A DNA stretch of 64,000 nucleotides from Chalara sp. BL73 (Eukaryota; Ascomycota; Leotiomycetes; Helotiales). The notes under the pieces are model-generated. The model was not told the DNA's origin and did no database searches. It saw only the letters and a list, made by a program, of their open reading frames with translations. Position 1 is the stretch's first letter. Each line of letters opens with the position of its first letter. Made by a program: the position numbers and the translations under genes. Shown piece by piece: positions 1-11,622 of the stretch. The stretch is from NCBI GenBank assembly GCA_918026815.1, contig CAKJVC010000017.1, forward strand, positions 992,001 through 1,056,000. The letters are read 5' to 3'.

Positions 1-1428
1 GGACTTTTGCGAAGGTCGCTGTAGAACATCTAAGAGATCTTTCGTTGATGTACTCGCCGCATTATATCTCTTCATGGTGATGCGACCATCTTTCAATCCA
101 GTCTTGTTACCCGCTGCATTTGCCGCAGAAGCGGCTTCTTTCACTATTTCCTTGGCCTCAGTTGTGGTGCCATTACCGGATCCGTTTGCAATACCTTCCT
201 TAGCAGCCCATTGACCTTTTGCATCGCCTTTCCGCCTCTTGACCTTGACACTCTTTGCATCAAGATTTCGTTCGATATCTGCAAGGCTAACGCCAGCACT
301 AATTGCTTTCGTCAATGCAAAATAAATCAAATCCGCAGCCTCGAACGCAACTTCGTCTTTTGTTTTAGCTTCGCATAACTCCTCAGCTTCTTCCATTATC
401 TTAGCCCTCAAAAGCTTCTCGTCAGAGAATAATCTCGCGGTGTATGATCCTTCTGGCGCAGACGCCTTTCTCGACACCAATGTCTCCTCCAATTTTGAAA
501 TTCCTCTGTGCTCGCCAAAACATGTTGATTGCGGTAGGTGACAGAAGCCTTTTATACGTCAAACATTATCACAACCTAAGAAGTTCAGGACAAGCTTACC
601 ACGACCTTTTTGCCGAACAACAAACTTCAGACAATCTTGATCGCAGTCTAATGAGACTCTCACAAGCTCCTGAGTATCGCCGGACGTAGCTCCCTTATAC
701 CATAATCCACGTTTTCGACTCTGATATACACCGGTACCAGTTTTCAGCGACTCTGCCAGACTTTCCTGACTACTATATACTAGTCCCAGCGAAACTCCTC
801 TCTCATCTGTGACCACGGTAGGTATTAGTTTATCCGGTCTGTCCGAAACCCAGGATCCTGCTATGACTGCCGGTACAGATATTTGCTCATCTGTGGCATT
901 ATCTATCGATAGTCGCGTACCAGGTATTATTGGAATGGCAGCGAACTCCTGGGCCAGGGTAACGAATGAATTGAGGTTGGATGCTGTAGATCTCAAGAGG
1001 ATTGGAGATATTTTGCTCGCCTTCAGCTGCTCGAGAACTTGTTTTGCATCTGCTCCAGTGTCGAGAATGACTCCATTGGAGTATGGAGCATCAGCAGACG
1101 CAGTGCTTTGATATGTAGAAACAATACGATCACCGTATCCTTTCAATGCTACTAGCTGTGTCTGGTTGACAAAAATCTTGCGGGCTCCAGCATCCAAAAT
1201 CGTTACAATATCATCTGTAGACCCAATTGATGTAACATCGACATATGCCTCAACTGAAATGTGACTCTGCAGGAATTCGAGAAGTATATCGACATTTTCT
1301 GGTGCAGCCTTGAAGTAAACACTTCCTAGATATGCCAATTGTTCTCTCGTAAGGCCTTCTTTCGATTCCGCAGCTCCTTTATCAAGATCAACGCTTGGGA
1401 GAAAGGGTAGAGGCAGCGTAGTCTCCAT
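1..1428 (-). CDS. HIS4: Histidine biosynthesis trifunctional protein, N-terminal part (partial)
   Basis: This gene encodes the fungal trifunctional histidine enzyme: phosphoribosyl-AMP cyclohydrolase, phosphoribosyl-ATP pyrophosphohydrolase and histidinol dehydrogenase. Only the first two domains are inside the window; the dehydrogenase lies beyond the left edge. Exons are complement(600..1428) and complement(1..548), joined across a 51-nt GT-AG intron (549-599) that rebuilds the cyclohydrolase motif FCHLPQSTCFG. The first exon carries RKRGLWYKGATSGDTQ and a DCD metal/substrate motif, both typical of the cyclohydrolase. The second exon carries the pyrophosphohydrolase helix region (EEAEELCEAK, FEAADLIYF) and then an Ala/Lys-rich linker. 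The start METTLPLPF was chosen because it matches the usual N-terminus; the frame stays open 32 codons further upstream to 1524. It is divergent from TAF9. A TGACTC half-site near 1463 resembles a Gcn4/Cpc1 element, but this is weak. Confidence 0.93.
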
Positions 1429-1868
1429 CTTGGGTTCAAGTGAATTGGGCTTGAAGATGAAGTGACTCTTAGATCTCAAGATTTTTCTCCAGACTCCGAA
1501 AGCGGGTTGGAGGGGCAGAGTCATTGCCCCGCTTTTCCTGCCCTGGCATTTACAGGGGTTTTAAGAGCCTCAACTTTCTCTAAACGACAACTTTGAACCA
1601 AACAACACGGTTTGCGCCGAGCAAGATATCTACATCCACACTCAGATAATTTATCTAGAGAGGATCATAAAACAATACTTGAGATCTCCCACGTCCAAAT
1701 CCATATGCAGTAATCGTAGAGCATCACGAGAAGTGACGCTATATTGCTGCAATCTGCCCAGTCCAATAACAGCTACGAATACCATCCAGCGAAGTTTTCG
1801 AGCTGCATACAGATTGCGTTAACAAATATCGAACAACAGCTATTACTAGTACGGCTGGCATATATGCA
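1429..1868. promoter_or_regulatory. Divergent HIS4/TAF9 promoter region
   Basis: This 440-bp spacer separates two divergently transcribed genes and must hold both promoters. Apart from a TGACTC half-site (about 1463-1468, a possible amino-acid starvation element), I see no clear TATA box or repeat. Confidence 0.5.
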
Positions 1869-2603
1869 ATGGCAGAAGTCAACGGCGACACCGCCGCCCA
1901 AACAAACGGCCACACCTCACCACCAGCGGCGACTCCCCAACCCGCCACAACACAAGCAGCTGCGAACCCGTCCGTCCCCCCAACATCGCTCCAGGATAGC
2001 GGGCTGTCCAAACGCCCCCGCGACCAACGCCTCATCCACACGCTCCTCTCCTCCCTCGGCGTCTCCGCCTACCAGGAACGCGTGCCTCTGCAGATCCTCG
2101 ACTTCGCCTACCGCCACTCCAGCGCTATCCTTTCCGATGCCCTCCATCTAAGCAGCGACGCGTACATATCTCAGCAGAGCAGGGCGAGGGATGCGCCGCC
2201 TGGCGGGTTCAGGGACGCGGATGGGCAGGTGAGCCCTCAGGCGGTGCAGCTTGCTATACAGAGCAGGTTGCAGTATCAGTTTGGCGGTGGAGGCTCGTTG
2301 AGCAAGGAGTTCTTGTTGGAGACAGCACAGGGGCGGAACAAGCAGGCGTTGCCCAGGGTTTTGGCGCATGAGTGGGGTGTTCGGCTGCCTAGCGAGAGGT
2401 TCGTGTTGACGGGTGTGCCTTGGGGGCTGAAGGAGGAGTGGGAGACGGTGGGAGATGAGGATGAGGTTGGGGATACAATGTTAGGGATTGAGGGTGGTAC
2501 AGCCGCGGAGGGGGCGGAGGAGGAGGAGGGCAATGTGGAGGGTGGCGTTATGGAAGACATATTTGGAGTGGAAGGGGCCGACGAGGATGCGATGGAGGAG
2601 TAG
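1869..2603 (+). CDS. TAF9: Transcription initiation factor TFIID subunit 9 (TAF9)
   Basis: This is an intronless 244-residue ORF with the TAF9 histone-fold region at about residues 49-110 (RPRDQRLIHTLLSSLGVSAY, then LQILDFAYRHSSAILSDALH). TAF9 pairs with TAF6 through this fold and is shared by TFIID and SAGA in the nucleus. The N-terminal 45 residues are Ala/Pro/Thr-rich and probably disordered. A conserved segment follows at about 130-190 (Gln/Arg-rich helix, then LLETAQGRNKQALP and a PSERFVLTGVPW motif). The C-terminus is strongly Glu/Gly-rich and acidic. It is divergent from HIS4 and convergent with RPB1, so general-transcription genes sit side by side. The first ATG in frame gives the usual fungal length. 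Confidence 0.93.
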   Translation: MAEVNGDTAAQTNGHTSPPAATPQPATTQAAANPSVPPTSLQDSGLSKRPRDQRLIHTLLSSLGVSAYQERVPLQILDFAYRHSSAILSDALHLSSDAYISQQSRARDAPPGGFRDADGQVSPQAVQLAIQSRLQYQFGGGGSLSKEFLLETAQGRNKQALPRVLAHEWGVRLPSERFVLTGVPWGLKEEWETVGDEDEVGDTMLGIEGGTAAEGAEEEEGNVEGGVMEDIFGVEGADEDAMEE

Positions 2604-3526
2604 GCGAGCACAATAAGCTGTATACTACAAAAACTGGACAGTAGGCGTTGGGAAGCTCTAGGAAACTCACCGGGCTTATGCACTTTGAGATATAACACAT
2701 ACGGCAGTCATATATCAGATCTGCTATTGCAGGTCGATAGGAAGGGAATAAAGAACACTCAGCCAATCTGGGTCGCTTTCCCCTTATCGGAACATTATTC
2801 TCCAAGTAGGTATAGTGATATATTTACATGTAGTACTCGCCTTGGAAATTATCATCCTGTGATTGGTACCCAGAGGGTTAGCACCACAAGCGCAGGTAGA
2901 ACTATTAGCCATACAGAGATGCCGCTTTCTTAAGTGCAGTTGGCGATATTGTTTCTCATTCAGGTACATCAAGAATATCTAATCTCTGTTCTGTAGCAAG
3001 GTTTACTTGAGCGTTCAAAAGCGAGTTCTGGACACATCACATAATTGAGATATCATACATGATACGAGGAAAGAGCCACGAGTTCATAGATGCGTCCTCT
3101 TTCATTATCTGCAATCTACGCCATCATCATCTCCTTCTCACGCTTTAAGGTATCATCATCCACTACAAACATCATTCTTCCTTCCCTCATCCAACTATGC
3201 ATTCATTCTCACCACCACCCGTTCAGCCTAATACAATTTCACGGCCGGCTGCAACCAGAAATCAAATTTTCTAAAAAGTAGAACGCAAATGCATCTCTCT
3301 TTTTCATGTGTATATAAAGCCCCAACGCCTGTGAAAGAAACGTAAATCAAAATGCTAAAACAGACCCATGCTTTGTTCTTAGAGGCGAAGAGAAAAAGTA
3401 ACGCGGCCCCAAACTCCGAAAGTAGATGCGGTATTTTCTTTTGTAGTTGTACATGCAGGGATATCAGTTGCCCCGTGGAGAACTATGTCTGTTAGTGGGA
3501 TTCCTTCACTGTGGAAGCAGTATAAC
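2604..3526. other. Convergent TAF9/RPB1 intergenic spacer
   Basis: The 3' ends of TAF9 and RPB1 face each other here. I see no convincing ORF or RNA gene; short frames are not protein-like. The stretch presumably holds both 3' UTRs. Confidence 0.5.
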
Positions 3527-6500
3527 CTACGTGGGAGAATAACTTGGAGAAGTAGGCGAGTAAGAAGGAGAAGTCGGGGAATACTTCGGGCTAGTCGCCT
3601 GGTTCTGATGAGCCGGGCTTGTGGGGCTATAGTTCGGTGAGGTTGGACTATAGACTGGCGAAGTCGGCGAGAAGTTTGGAGAGCCCCGATTAGCATTGAA
3701 TTGCGGGCTAGTAGGTGAATACGATGGGCTTGTGGGGCTGTATTGTGGTGATGTGGGTGAGAAGGACGGACTGGTTGGAGAGAACGTCGGCGATGTAGGA
3801 GAATATTGAGGACTTGTTGGTGACACGAAGCTTGGTGAGGTTGGGCTATACGCAGGCGACGTGGGGGTAAAGGCCGGGGAAGCTGGAGAGAACCGAGGTG
3901 AAACAGCATATCCAGGGCTGGCGCCACCCATCATTGGGGATGTAGGAGAGTATCCTGGCGATGATGGTGAGAAGCCTGGGCTGGTTGGTGAAGTGCTGAA
4001 TGGCGAAGATGGAGAGTATCCTAAGCCACCTGGGCTGCGACCACCATAAGGACTCATACCACCACCGAAGCCCATCGTAGTGCCGTATTCTGTTGCAAAT
4101 CCAGTTGGGGTTTGAGAACCAGCACTGATGATCGGAGAGAATGCAGAGCTGTAATCTGGCGTGCCAAGATAGCCACCCTCATTGAGAGGAGATCCAGTAT
4201 CATAAGGAGTAGCAGCGCCACCATCTTGGGCTTGGACGTAACCAGGCATGAGGTCCATTCGGCCGTTGTTCGAGACGACAGTGTTGAGCATTTCTTGGTC
4301 AAGAAGTACCTCGAGCTCACCTGTTCCCATGGGAGCAAGCTGGCCAAGCATAACGTTCTCAGAAATACCACGGCAGTCATCGAGCTCACCTACAGCTGCA
4401 GCCTCAAGAAGAATCTCGACAGTCTCTTCGAAAGAACATCTCATCAGAGCACCGGTATCAGCTCGATTAATTCCGTGACGTGTGATGGCCATTAGATGAC
4501 CGCGAGAAGTCATAACATCGACGAGAAGTGCAAGATGGCGATGATTGACGTAGGAACCATCAAATGCCAACACTTGAGTTAACTCCCGCATAAGTGCTGA
4601 ACGAGTAGCTTCAATACCAAACACCTCGAAAACTTGGACGAAGTGATTAGAGTAAGTTCGTGTAGTGTCAACACCAGGAATAGTTAAGACTTGCGCCAAG
4701 GCAGTTCCGCTAGTATCCAAATACCACTCCTCACATCGTGGGTCACTCTTACTCGCAAGAAGGGCCCCATCAGGCTTAGTAATAAGTCTGTGTTCCTTGT
4801 TCAAGAAGGCTCGGTCAACACCTGGAACGCCACGAAGAGTTAAGGTATCAAGAATATGAGCCTCAAGTCGCTTTAACAGAACATCCTGCTCAATCTCATC
4901 GTCCTCATGCTTTGAGTCAGGCTGAATGATCATACGGATGCGAATGACTTGCTCCTCAGCATTGTTATCGCTGAAGATCACAGCCAAGTCCTTGCTGTAA
5001 TTCTCTTTGATCTTGAGAGCAACATCATCGACCTTAAGGCCTTTATCCAACATTTTCTGGCGATCCAAGGTCAGACGAAGCAGCCATCTAGATTGCATTT
5101 CAGGATCATCTTGAGTATCCTCAGGGATAATGAAGTATGATTCAACCATATCCAGATCTTGAGGGATATTGGTGGATGTAATAACAGGATCATGGTAAAT
5201 CTCAGTAGACTGTGTGACGGATCGCAAGTTGGTATGTTCAACCGCACTACGCAGGATCTTGGCAGTCTCTTGACCAATCTCACCTCCTTCTTGATAGACA
5301 ACCATAGATGGGGTCTTGATATTGGTAGCGACGTTCAGAATTTCCTTAAGACGAGGAACACCCAACGTGACGTTCTTAGAAGACACACCAGCGAAATGGA
5401 AGGTGTTCAGTGTCATCTGAGTAGCAGGCTCTCCAATCGACTGGGCAGCAAGGACACCGACCATTTCACCTGGAGCGACGAGTGCTCTAGTGAACCGACT
5501 CTCAAGTTCACCAAGAACATGAGCAAATGCAAGTTTATTGAGTCTGCCTTCGAGGGCAATTCGCTTGAAAGCGAGGCGTGACCGCAATTGAGCCTTGATG
5601 AGCAAAGTGGCGTTGAGTTGAGCCTCTTGTGACAGTTCATCGTCACCACGGACAACTACCATACGATCAAGAAGCTGCTGTACCTGCGGAATGACTTCTG
5701 CAGGATGCAAGTCGCTACGATGGTTGTCATCCACCTTGAACAATCTCCTAGCACTATCGATGATTCGAACAATGTTCAACGGAAGTTGCATCGTCTCATC
5801 ATCCTTCTTCTTGAAATTGACATCCCGGAGCATCGCACGATCGGCAAGCAATTGATCCCACTCTTGATCAAACAATTGCTGAACCTCGAGGTCGCCAGCA
5901 AGTTCGTTGGCATGCTCCAAAAACTCTGGTGAAATTGGATTTTGGTCGTCCATGACATCAATGCGGAAACGCTTGGCGAATGCTGCGTCTGACATATTGA
6001 TGTGATCAACCTTCTGCTTCTCAATGTGCACGCCATCAAGTCCATCTTCACCGTAGACGAACTGTACAATATCTCCCAGAGAGTTTCTGATTGTTCCATC
6101 ATACTTGGCCATTACATCTTCCAATGCCTTAACGAGACGACGTTGGATATAACCAGTCTCAGCAGTTTTGACGGCAGTATCAATAAGACCCTCACGACCA
6201 GCCATAGCGTGGAAGAAGAATTCGGTAGGAGTCAAGCCTCGCAGGTATGAGTTTTCAACAAATCCACGGGACTCTGGAGAGTAATCATCCTTGGTAAAAT
6301 GAGGGAGAGAACGGTACTTAAAGCCAAAAGGAATACGCTTGCCCTCGACTGACTGTTGGCCTACAAGGGCAGTCATTTGAGAAATATTAATCGTCGAACC
6401 CTTTGATCCAGAACGAGCCATGATAACTGCGTTATTAATATCCTTCAAACTTTCTTCAGTTCTGGTACCTGCTTTATCACGGGCTGTGTTCAGAGCCTTA

Positions 6501-8754
6501 GAGACTTGAGATTCGAAGGTCTCACGAACATTCATACCAGGAAGAGATTCAAGCTCGTTTCTTTCGGCCTGACGAAGAAGTTCTCGGACTTCGGCCTTTT
6601 GGGTCTCAATGGCATCTTGAATTCTGACAATAGTAGCTTGATCTGGGATTGTGTCACCAATGCCAATACTGAAGCCATTATGAAGGAGCCAGTAGTTGAC
6701 GACACGCTGGCAACCATTGAAAAAACCCATAGCCGCATCTGAGCCCAGCTCGTTGAATATGATATGGATGATACCTTGCCCAGAAGCTCCGACGTTCTTC
6801 TTGGTGAGGAGTCCATACATAAGTTCTCCGCCATGTACAAGCAGACCTTCGTCTTTTAGAGGTGCATCTGAGCGATCGTCATTGCCGACATGAAGATTTA
6901 CAATCTTTGGGATGATCATGCTGATGAGCTGCTTGCCAGTCCATCTTGGGCGTGGCTTAAGAATTGCTGGTTGAGGGACAACACCGTCCCATTCAGGAAC
7001 CCAGAGCAAGACGTTCATGAGCGCCTCCTTAGTGAGGAATACATCTCGTCGGCAGAGTTTGTATACCCCAGCCAATGTGTCCTGGACAATACCCATGAGA
7101 GGGCCGTTTCGCTGAGGAGAAACAATGTTGAGAGGAACCATGCAAAGATTCATAATTTCAGCTCTAGTTTCCTCTGTTTGTGGGACGTGCAAATTCATCT
7201 CGTCACCATCGAAATCGGCATTGTAAGGCGATGTAACAGACAGGTTCAGTCTGAAAGTCGAATAAGGCATGACCTTAACTCTATGTCCCATCATGGACTC
7301 CTTGTGCAGCGAAGGTTGACGATTGAAAATGATGAAGTCGCCATCAATGATATGTCTCTCAACCTTCCAGCCATACTCTAGTGTAATCTGTCCAGAGCGT
7401 TTGTGATGTCGTAGATCGATACGAGTGCCGTCAGGCCGAATGACATACTTGGCTCCAGGGTGATCGTTCGGTCCATTCTGCACCAGCTGATGCAACTTGT
7501 CAATGTTGAAGCGAGTAACTGTTTCGGGATATGTAAGGGTTCTTGCAATACTCCTAGGAACTCCGACCTCGTCCAACGACAAATTGGGATCTCCAGTGAT
7601 GACAGTACGCGCGGAAAAGTCCACACGCTTACCCATCAAGTTACCGCGAAGGCGACCCTCCTTACCCTTTAGACGAGCGCGGATGGACTTGACTGGTCTA
7701 CCAGACTTTTGCAGGGCTTGCGGCTGACCGGCAATATCATTGTCCATGTAAGTAGCGACGTGATATTGCAACAGGGCCTCAAAATCTGACAGAATGTGCT
7801 GTGGAGAACCTTCCTGTTGTGCTTGGCGAACGTTTCCGTTTGCGCGGATGATATCACCCAACTTATATGTTAAATCATCCTCTCCGCGCATACCTTGACC
7901 AGTGCCATCCATAGAAATACTAGGACGGACGGGTGGGGGAGGAACTGGCAGAACAGTAATGATCAACCACTCAGGTCTAGCATAATCATTATTGAGACCT
8001 AGATCAGCGATCTCTGACGAGGACATGCTTCGGAAAATTGCAAGAGCCATTTCTGCGGTGATCGGCCTAGTTTCTTCTTGCTTCTGCTCGGTCTCTTCAT
8101 CTTTTGGTAGCTTCCACTTTCCCGTAAGCTGAAGAGCTAGGAGGCGCACCTCTGGTTGTGTATTTCCACATCCTCCATGCGATGGCTTAGGAGGTGCCTT
8201 CGGGTCTGGGTTGAAGTCGTCGCTCTGTGTCGGATCACTATCGCATACCATTTTCTTTTTGCAAAGCTGCCATATTGTTTCGAATCTACGTTTAGGATCG
8301 CGAATGCCAACAGCTTGACGGTAATTGTCATCGCTCTGAAGTCATGATGTTAGCACAAAGATTCAGCTTACTTATCCTCGCAATGCGGGATACTGACTCT
8401 GTCCAGCTTGACTTTACCACAGTTGTGGCAGACTATCTCCAATAACTTCTTGACCTTCTTGATGAAGCCAGGATGAAAAACAGGCTTTGCCAACTCGATA
8501 TGACCAAAGTGTCCAGGGCATTCCGACATATTCTGGTCGCAAGTACCACACTTAAATTGTCGATCGATGGATCCTAGTCGAGGGTCATTCAGACCATTCT
8601 CCCGTGGCTTCATTTTGCTATCGTCCATCGTCTCAGGGTATAACACATGGCACACACTCATGTTCTTTATCTCCTCCGGTGACAAAAGACCAAATTGAAT
8701 CTCCTCGATGATGCGCAGAGGCGCTTCCGAGTGGACGAAGTTGAGGTTCGCCAT
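3527..8754 (-). CDS. RPB1: DNA-directed RNA polymerase II largest subunit RPB1
   Basis: This is the catalytic subunit of RNA polymerase II, 1721 residues. Exons are complement(8398..8754) and complement(3527..8335), joined across a 62-nt intron (8336-8397) with donor GTCAGT. Exon 1 gives the N-terminal zinc-binding clamp ([20 protein letters not shown], then CHNCGK). Exon 2 resumes at [19 protein letters not shown]. The catalytic Mg-binding motif NADFDGD is at residues 491-497. The bridge-helix/trigger-loop region includes [19 protein letters not shown]. The C-terminal domain, from about residue 1530, has roughly 20 heptad-like units of the YSPTSPS type. Many have Phe in place of Tyr, and three short non-heptad interruptions are visible. 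The stop falls directly after a final YSPT. It is convergent with TAF9; its promoter must lie in 8755-9806. Confidence 0.97.
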
Positions 8755-9806
8755 ATTGACAAAAGGTTGCGATTCAACTCTGATGTGGCGATCGAAATAT
8801 TAAGGGGCGGTCGTGGGCACAAGAGAGGGGACTCGAGGCGATCGCGAGAAGTTGTTGCGGCGTGAAGATACGCTCAATAATACAACAGATAACTGCGCAA
8901 GAGAAAGGAATACGATGGTTGTCGCACTGGCGCTCGAAGCAGCCAGAGGCGCAAGGCCAACTGAACCTCTGAAAGGACTTGACCGTGTAAGATGCGACAA
9001 GACAACGAAGATAGCGTAAAGACTGTGATATTCCTCTTCCGTTGAGGAAAGGGCTGCAGACCAGAATGCACGATCGGCAGCGCGCGATTCCTTTGTTGTT
9101 GGTGGTGATGGATTTGATGTTGGGGGGTTTCTTGCCTGACGAGAGGATATTTCTCCAAGACGCGAGAGTCTGAGGCTCAATCGTGGCCAAAGAGCGCTAG
9201 TCCCGAAGGAGGAAGGAGCGGCTGAATACAATCGAAAGGTGAACGACCCCCTGCAAGATTATTTCTGTTATCCAATCAATTCATACCGTCGGCCTGGGTT
9301 TCAAACCAAACCCTAATCAATTACCTCTGACTCACCCGGCCATCCATATGGTACAAAGGAGCAACGGCTGCCTTCGTGCATCGCAAGTGTCTTGAGAAAA
9401 TTCGCTTGGTCCTAAGCCAGGAGAGTGATGATAACAAATCTGAGCGAACGTTATAGCCAAGACTGATGTCAAGTCATTGCTCTCTTTATTCATTCTCTCC
9501 CTGTCGCATTAATCGGCCACAGAGTCATGCATGTGTACCCGCTGATACATTCGACATCAACCTCATGCCCAAGAATCAAAGACGATCCCTCGCCATGGAG
9601 ATATATACAAAGGTCCTTATGATGCTGACAGGCAAGAAGATGGAACATAAAGGATTAAATTAACATCGTTATGCCATGCGTTTCCGCATGAACCATTTCG
9701 CAAATCTATCATAAACTCCAACGAAAACCGAGTCCATTACTGTGTGCCTGGCCGTCCGCCCATGCTATGCCCTCCGAACGCCCGAAGAAAAATCCCCAAT
9801 TCACTA
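8755..9806. promoter_or_regulatory. RPB1 upstream region and SWD1 3' flank
   Basis: About 1 kb lies upstream of RPB1 and downstream of SWD1 (both on minus). The 8774-9231 part is open in several overlapping frames with low-quality composition, so I read it as 5' UTR/promoter, not a gene. A CCAAT box is present at 9272-9276. Nothing else is supported. Confidence 0.4.
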
Positions 9807-11260
9807 TCATCTTTTTCTTCTCCCTGGCTTCCCCTTCTTGGATTCGTCATCGGCCAAAACCTCAGACTCTAACATATAATCCCGCTGCGCTTGCGTAGGG
9901 CTCTTCCTTCTCATCTCCCCGCGTCCAACAGCCACAAACTCCTCTTCCCCTTCGCTATCATTGAGGTCCAACTGCACGGGCATCCTAAAAAAGTTTGCTT
10001 CGTCCAGAACTTCTCCCTTCGCAGGCTCTACAGTCAGGACGTCGATGTCTTCGTCCTCCAAATCTAAACGACGTTTGTGAATCTCCTCCTGCGGATGGAT
10101 ATCGAACTCATCTTCGTGCTCGATGTATTCAACGTTCTCCTCTACTTCTGCGAAGTCTGGAGCCAGCGCTGACCATCTCTGCTGTGGAATGATCGACCAG
10201 ATGTTTATCCTCCCTGATTCTAGCCCACAAGCAGCTATGAAAGGACGAGTTGGATGCCACTCTACAATCCCATGCTCCTCCTTAGGCCCCTCCAGAATCT
10301 TGACCAAACTGCCGTGATTTCGTTCCCATATGTAGATATCGTGATTGTTATACGTCGAAGCTGTGACATACTCTCCAGTAGAGCTAAAGGCAACATGATT
10401 CCAGGAGAGTCTGTTTACCACATCCTGAAATCTATGCTCGATCTGGATATCAATGGTGTCAGGATCCAGATCGGGTACCGAAAGATTAGGCCAAACTATA
10501 GTGCGGATGATTCTGTCCTGGGAATTGACAACAACATCTCTACCCGAACTGGTCATTCGAAGAAAGATAACCACACCCTGACAGATTTTCGTAGAGTATA
10601 TCGTCGTCCGTGTCGCAACCTCGATTATATTTAACCATCCCTTGTTTGTACCTGCTAGTATATGTTCGCCAGTCGCTGTAAAAATCGTGACAGTAGTCGA
10701 TTGCTTCGCATCCTGAGCAGCCTGCTTATCGCTGACGGGCTCATCTTCCTGTGTTCTCTTCGGCGCCGAAGGTAGGCTAAATTTCTGGGGCTGCGGCTGC
10801 GAAATGTCGACGAGGAGTGGTAGGTCTTCAAATAACGAAACAACGAATTTAAGACTACGCAAATTAGCTATGATATCCAACAGCCTCTTAGTACTTACTG
10901 TGTCGAGGGGTGGAATTCCGCGATATATACCGGCGCTTCAAATCTCACGCTTTTATATATACTCCCATCCTGTAGATCCCAAATGTTGCACTTCCAATCC
11001 TGACTCGCGGTGAGCAAGTATCTGCCATTCCGCGACCAGCTCAGTGATTGCACTTGCCGTGTATGGCCTTTCAATTTACGCGCAATGCCGTTCGTCTCGA
11101 CGTCGAATATGACAACGGTTCCATCGACACGGCCAGCGGCGAGGAAGTCGCCTTTTCTGTTGAATCGCACGCAAGTAGCATGGCCACTTCGCAAGCTGCC
11201 TGTTGTTGATTCGGGATAATCTTGCGCGAGCACGAATGGATCCTCAAGCGAAAGATTCAT
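9807..11260 (-). CDS. SWD1: COMPASS complex WD40 subunit Swd1/RbBP5
   Basis: This encodes the WD-repeat subunit of the Set1/COMPASS histone H3K4 methyltransferase, 469 residues. Exons are complement(10899..11260) and complement(9807..10854), joined by a 44-nt intron (10855-10898, donor GTAAGT). Splicing restores the conserved reading STHLKFVVSLFEDLPLLVD. WD repeats are visible: GHATCVRFNRKGDFLAAGR, LKGHTRQVQSLSWSRNGRYL with WKCNIWDL, VAFSSTGEYVTAST with DIYIWER, and a final repeat ending GRINIWS. An acidic, low-complexity tail follows, ending in a Lys/Arg cluster, as in RbBP5. I chose the internal Met (MNLSLEDPF) over an upstream in-frame Met at 11356, because the family begins this way. Nuclear and chromatin-associated. 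Confidence 0.92.
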
Positions 11261-11622
11261 GGCACAGGCTGTTGGGATCGTCCGTGGTAAAAGGCGGATG
11301 GTAGACAGTAGCCTCGCCAATCTCAAAACCGCGATTTCGGTAAGGCTGAGTCCCATTTATTGTGTATCACGTGAATTACTACTTGTATGAACGGAGCTCA
11401 GTTGTATGTAATGCCCATTCCGTCCAGAGGAGTCCTCTATCGAGAGACATTACCTTCTTATCTGAAGACATAAAACTGTTTGAACCGTCATCAATTTACT
11501 AAAGTAAGAAAACGCCTCAATTCCCATCCATATCAAGCCGCATCAGAACACTTGTGGGTATCATAGAAAAAACATCGCCATCCTTAAACTCCTTTAGGGT
11601 ACCAGAAGCATTTAGCCCTCCC
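11261..11622. other. SWD1 upstream / NPR2 downstream spacer
   Basis: This 362-bp spacer lies between two minus-strand genes. It should hold the SWD1 promoter and the NPR2 3' UTR. No ORF, repeat or RNA gene is seen. Confidence 0.4.

Noticed and set aside
3527..3560. Extra 3' exon of RPB1 via the GTAGGT overlapping the stop codon
   Set aside because: The possible acceptors give introns that are too short or a non-conserved tail; the plain TAG after YSPT is simplest.
8774..9231. Overlapping open frames of 94-143 codons upstream of RPB1
   Set aside because: They overlap in several frames, have Ser/Arg-heavy low-quality composition and sit in the expected RPB1 promoter and 5' UTR.
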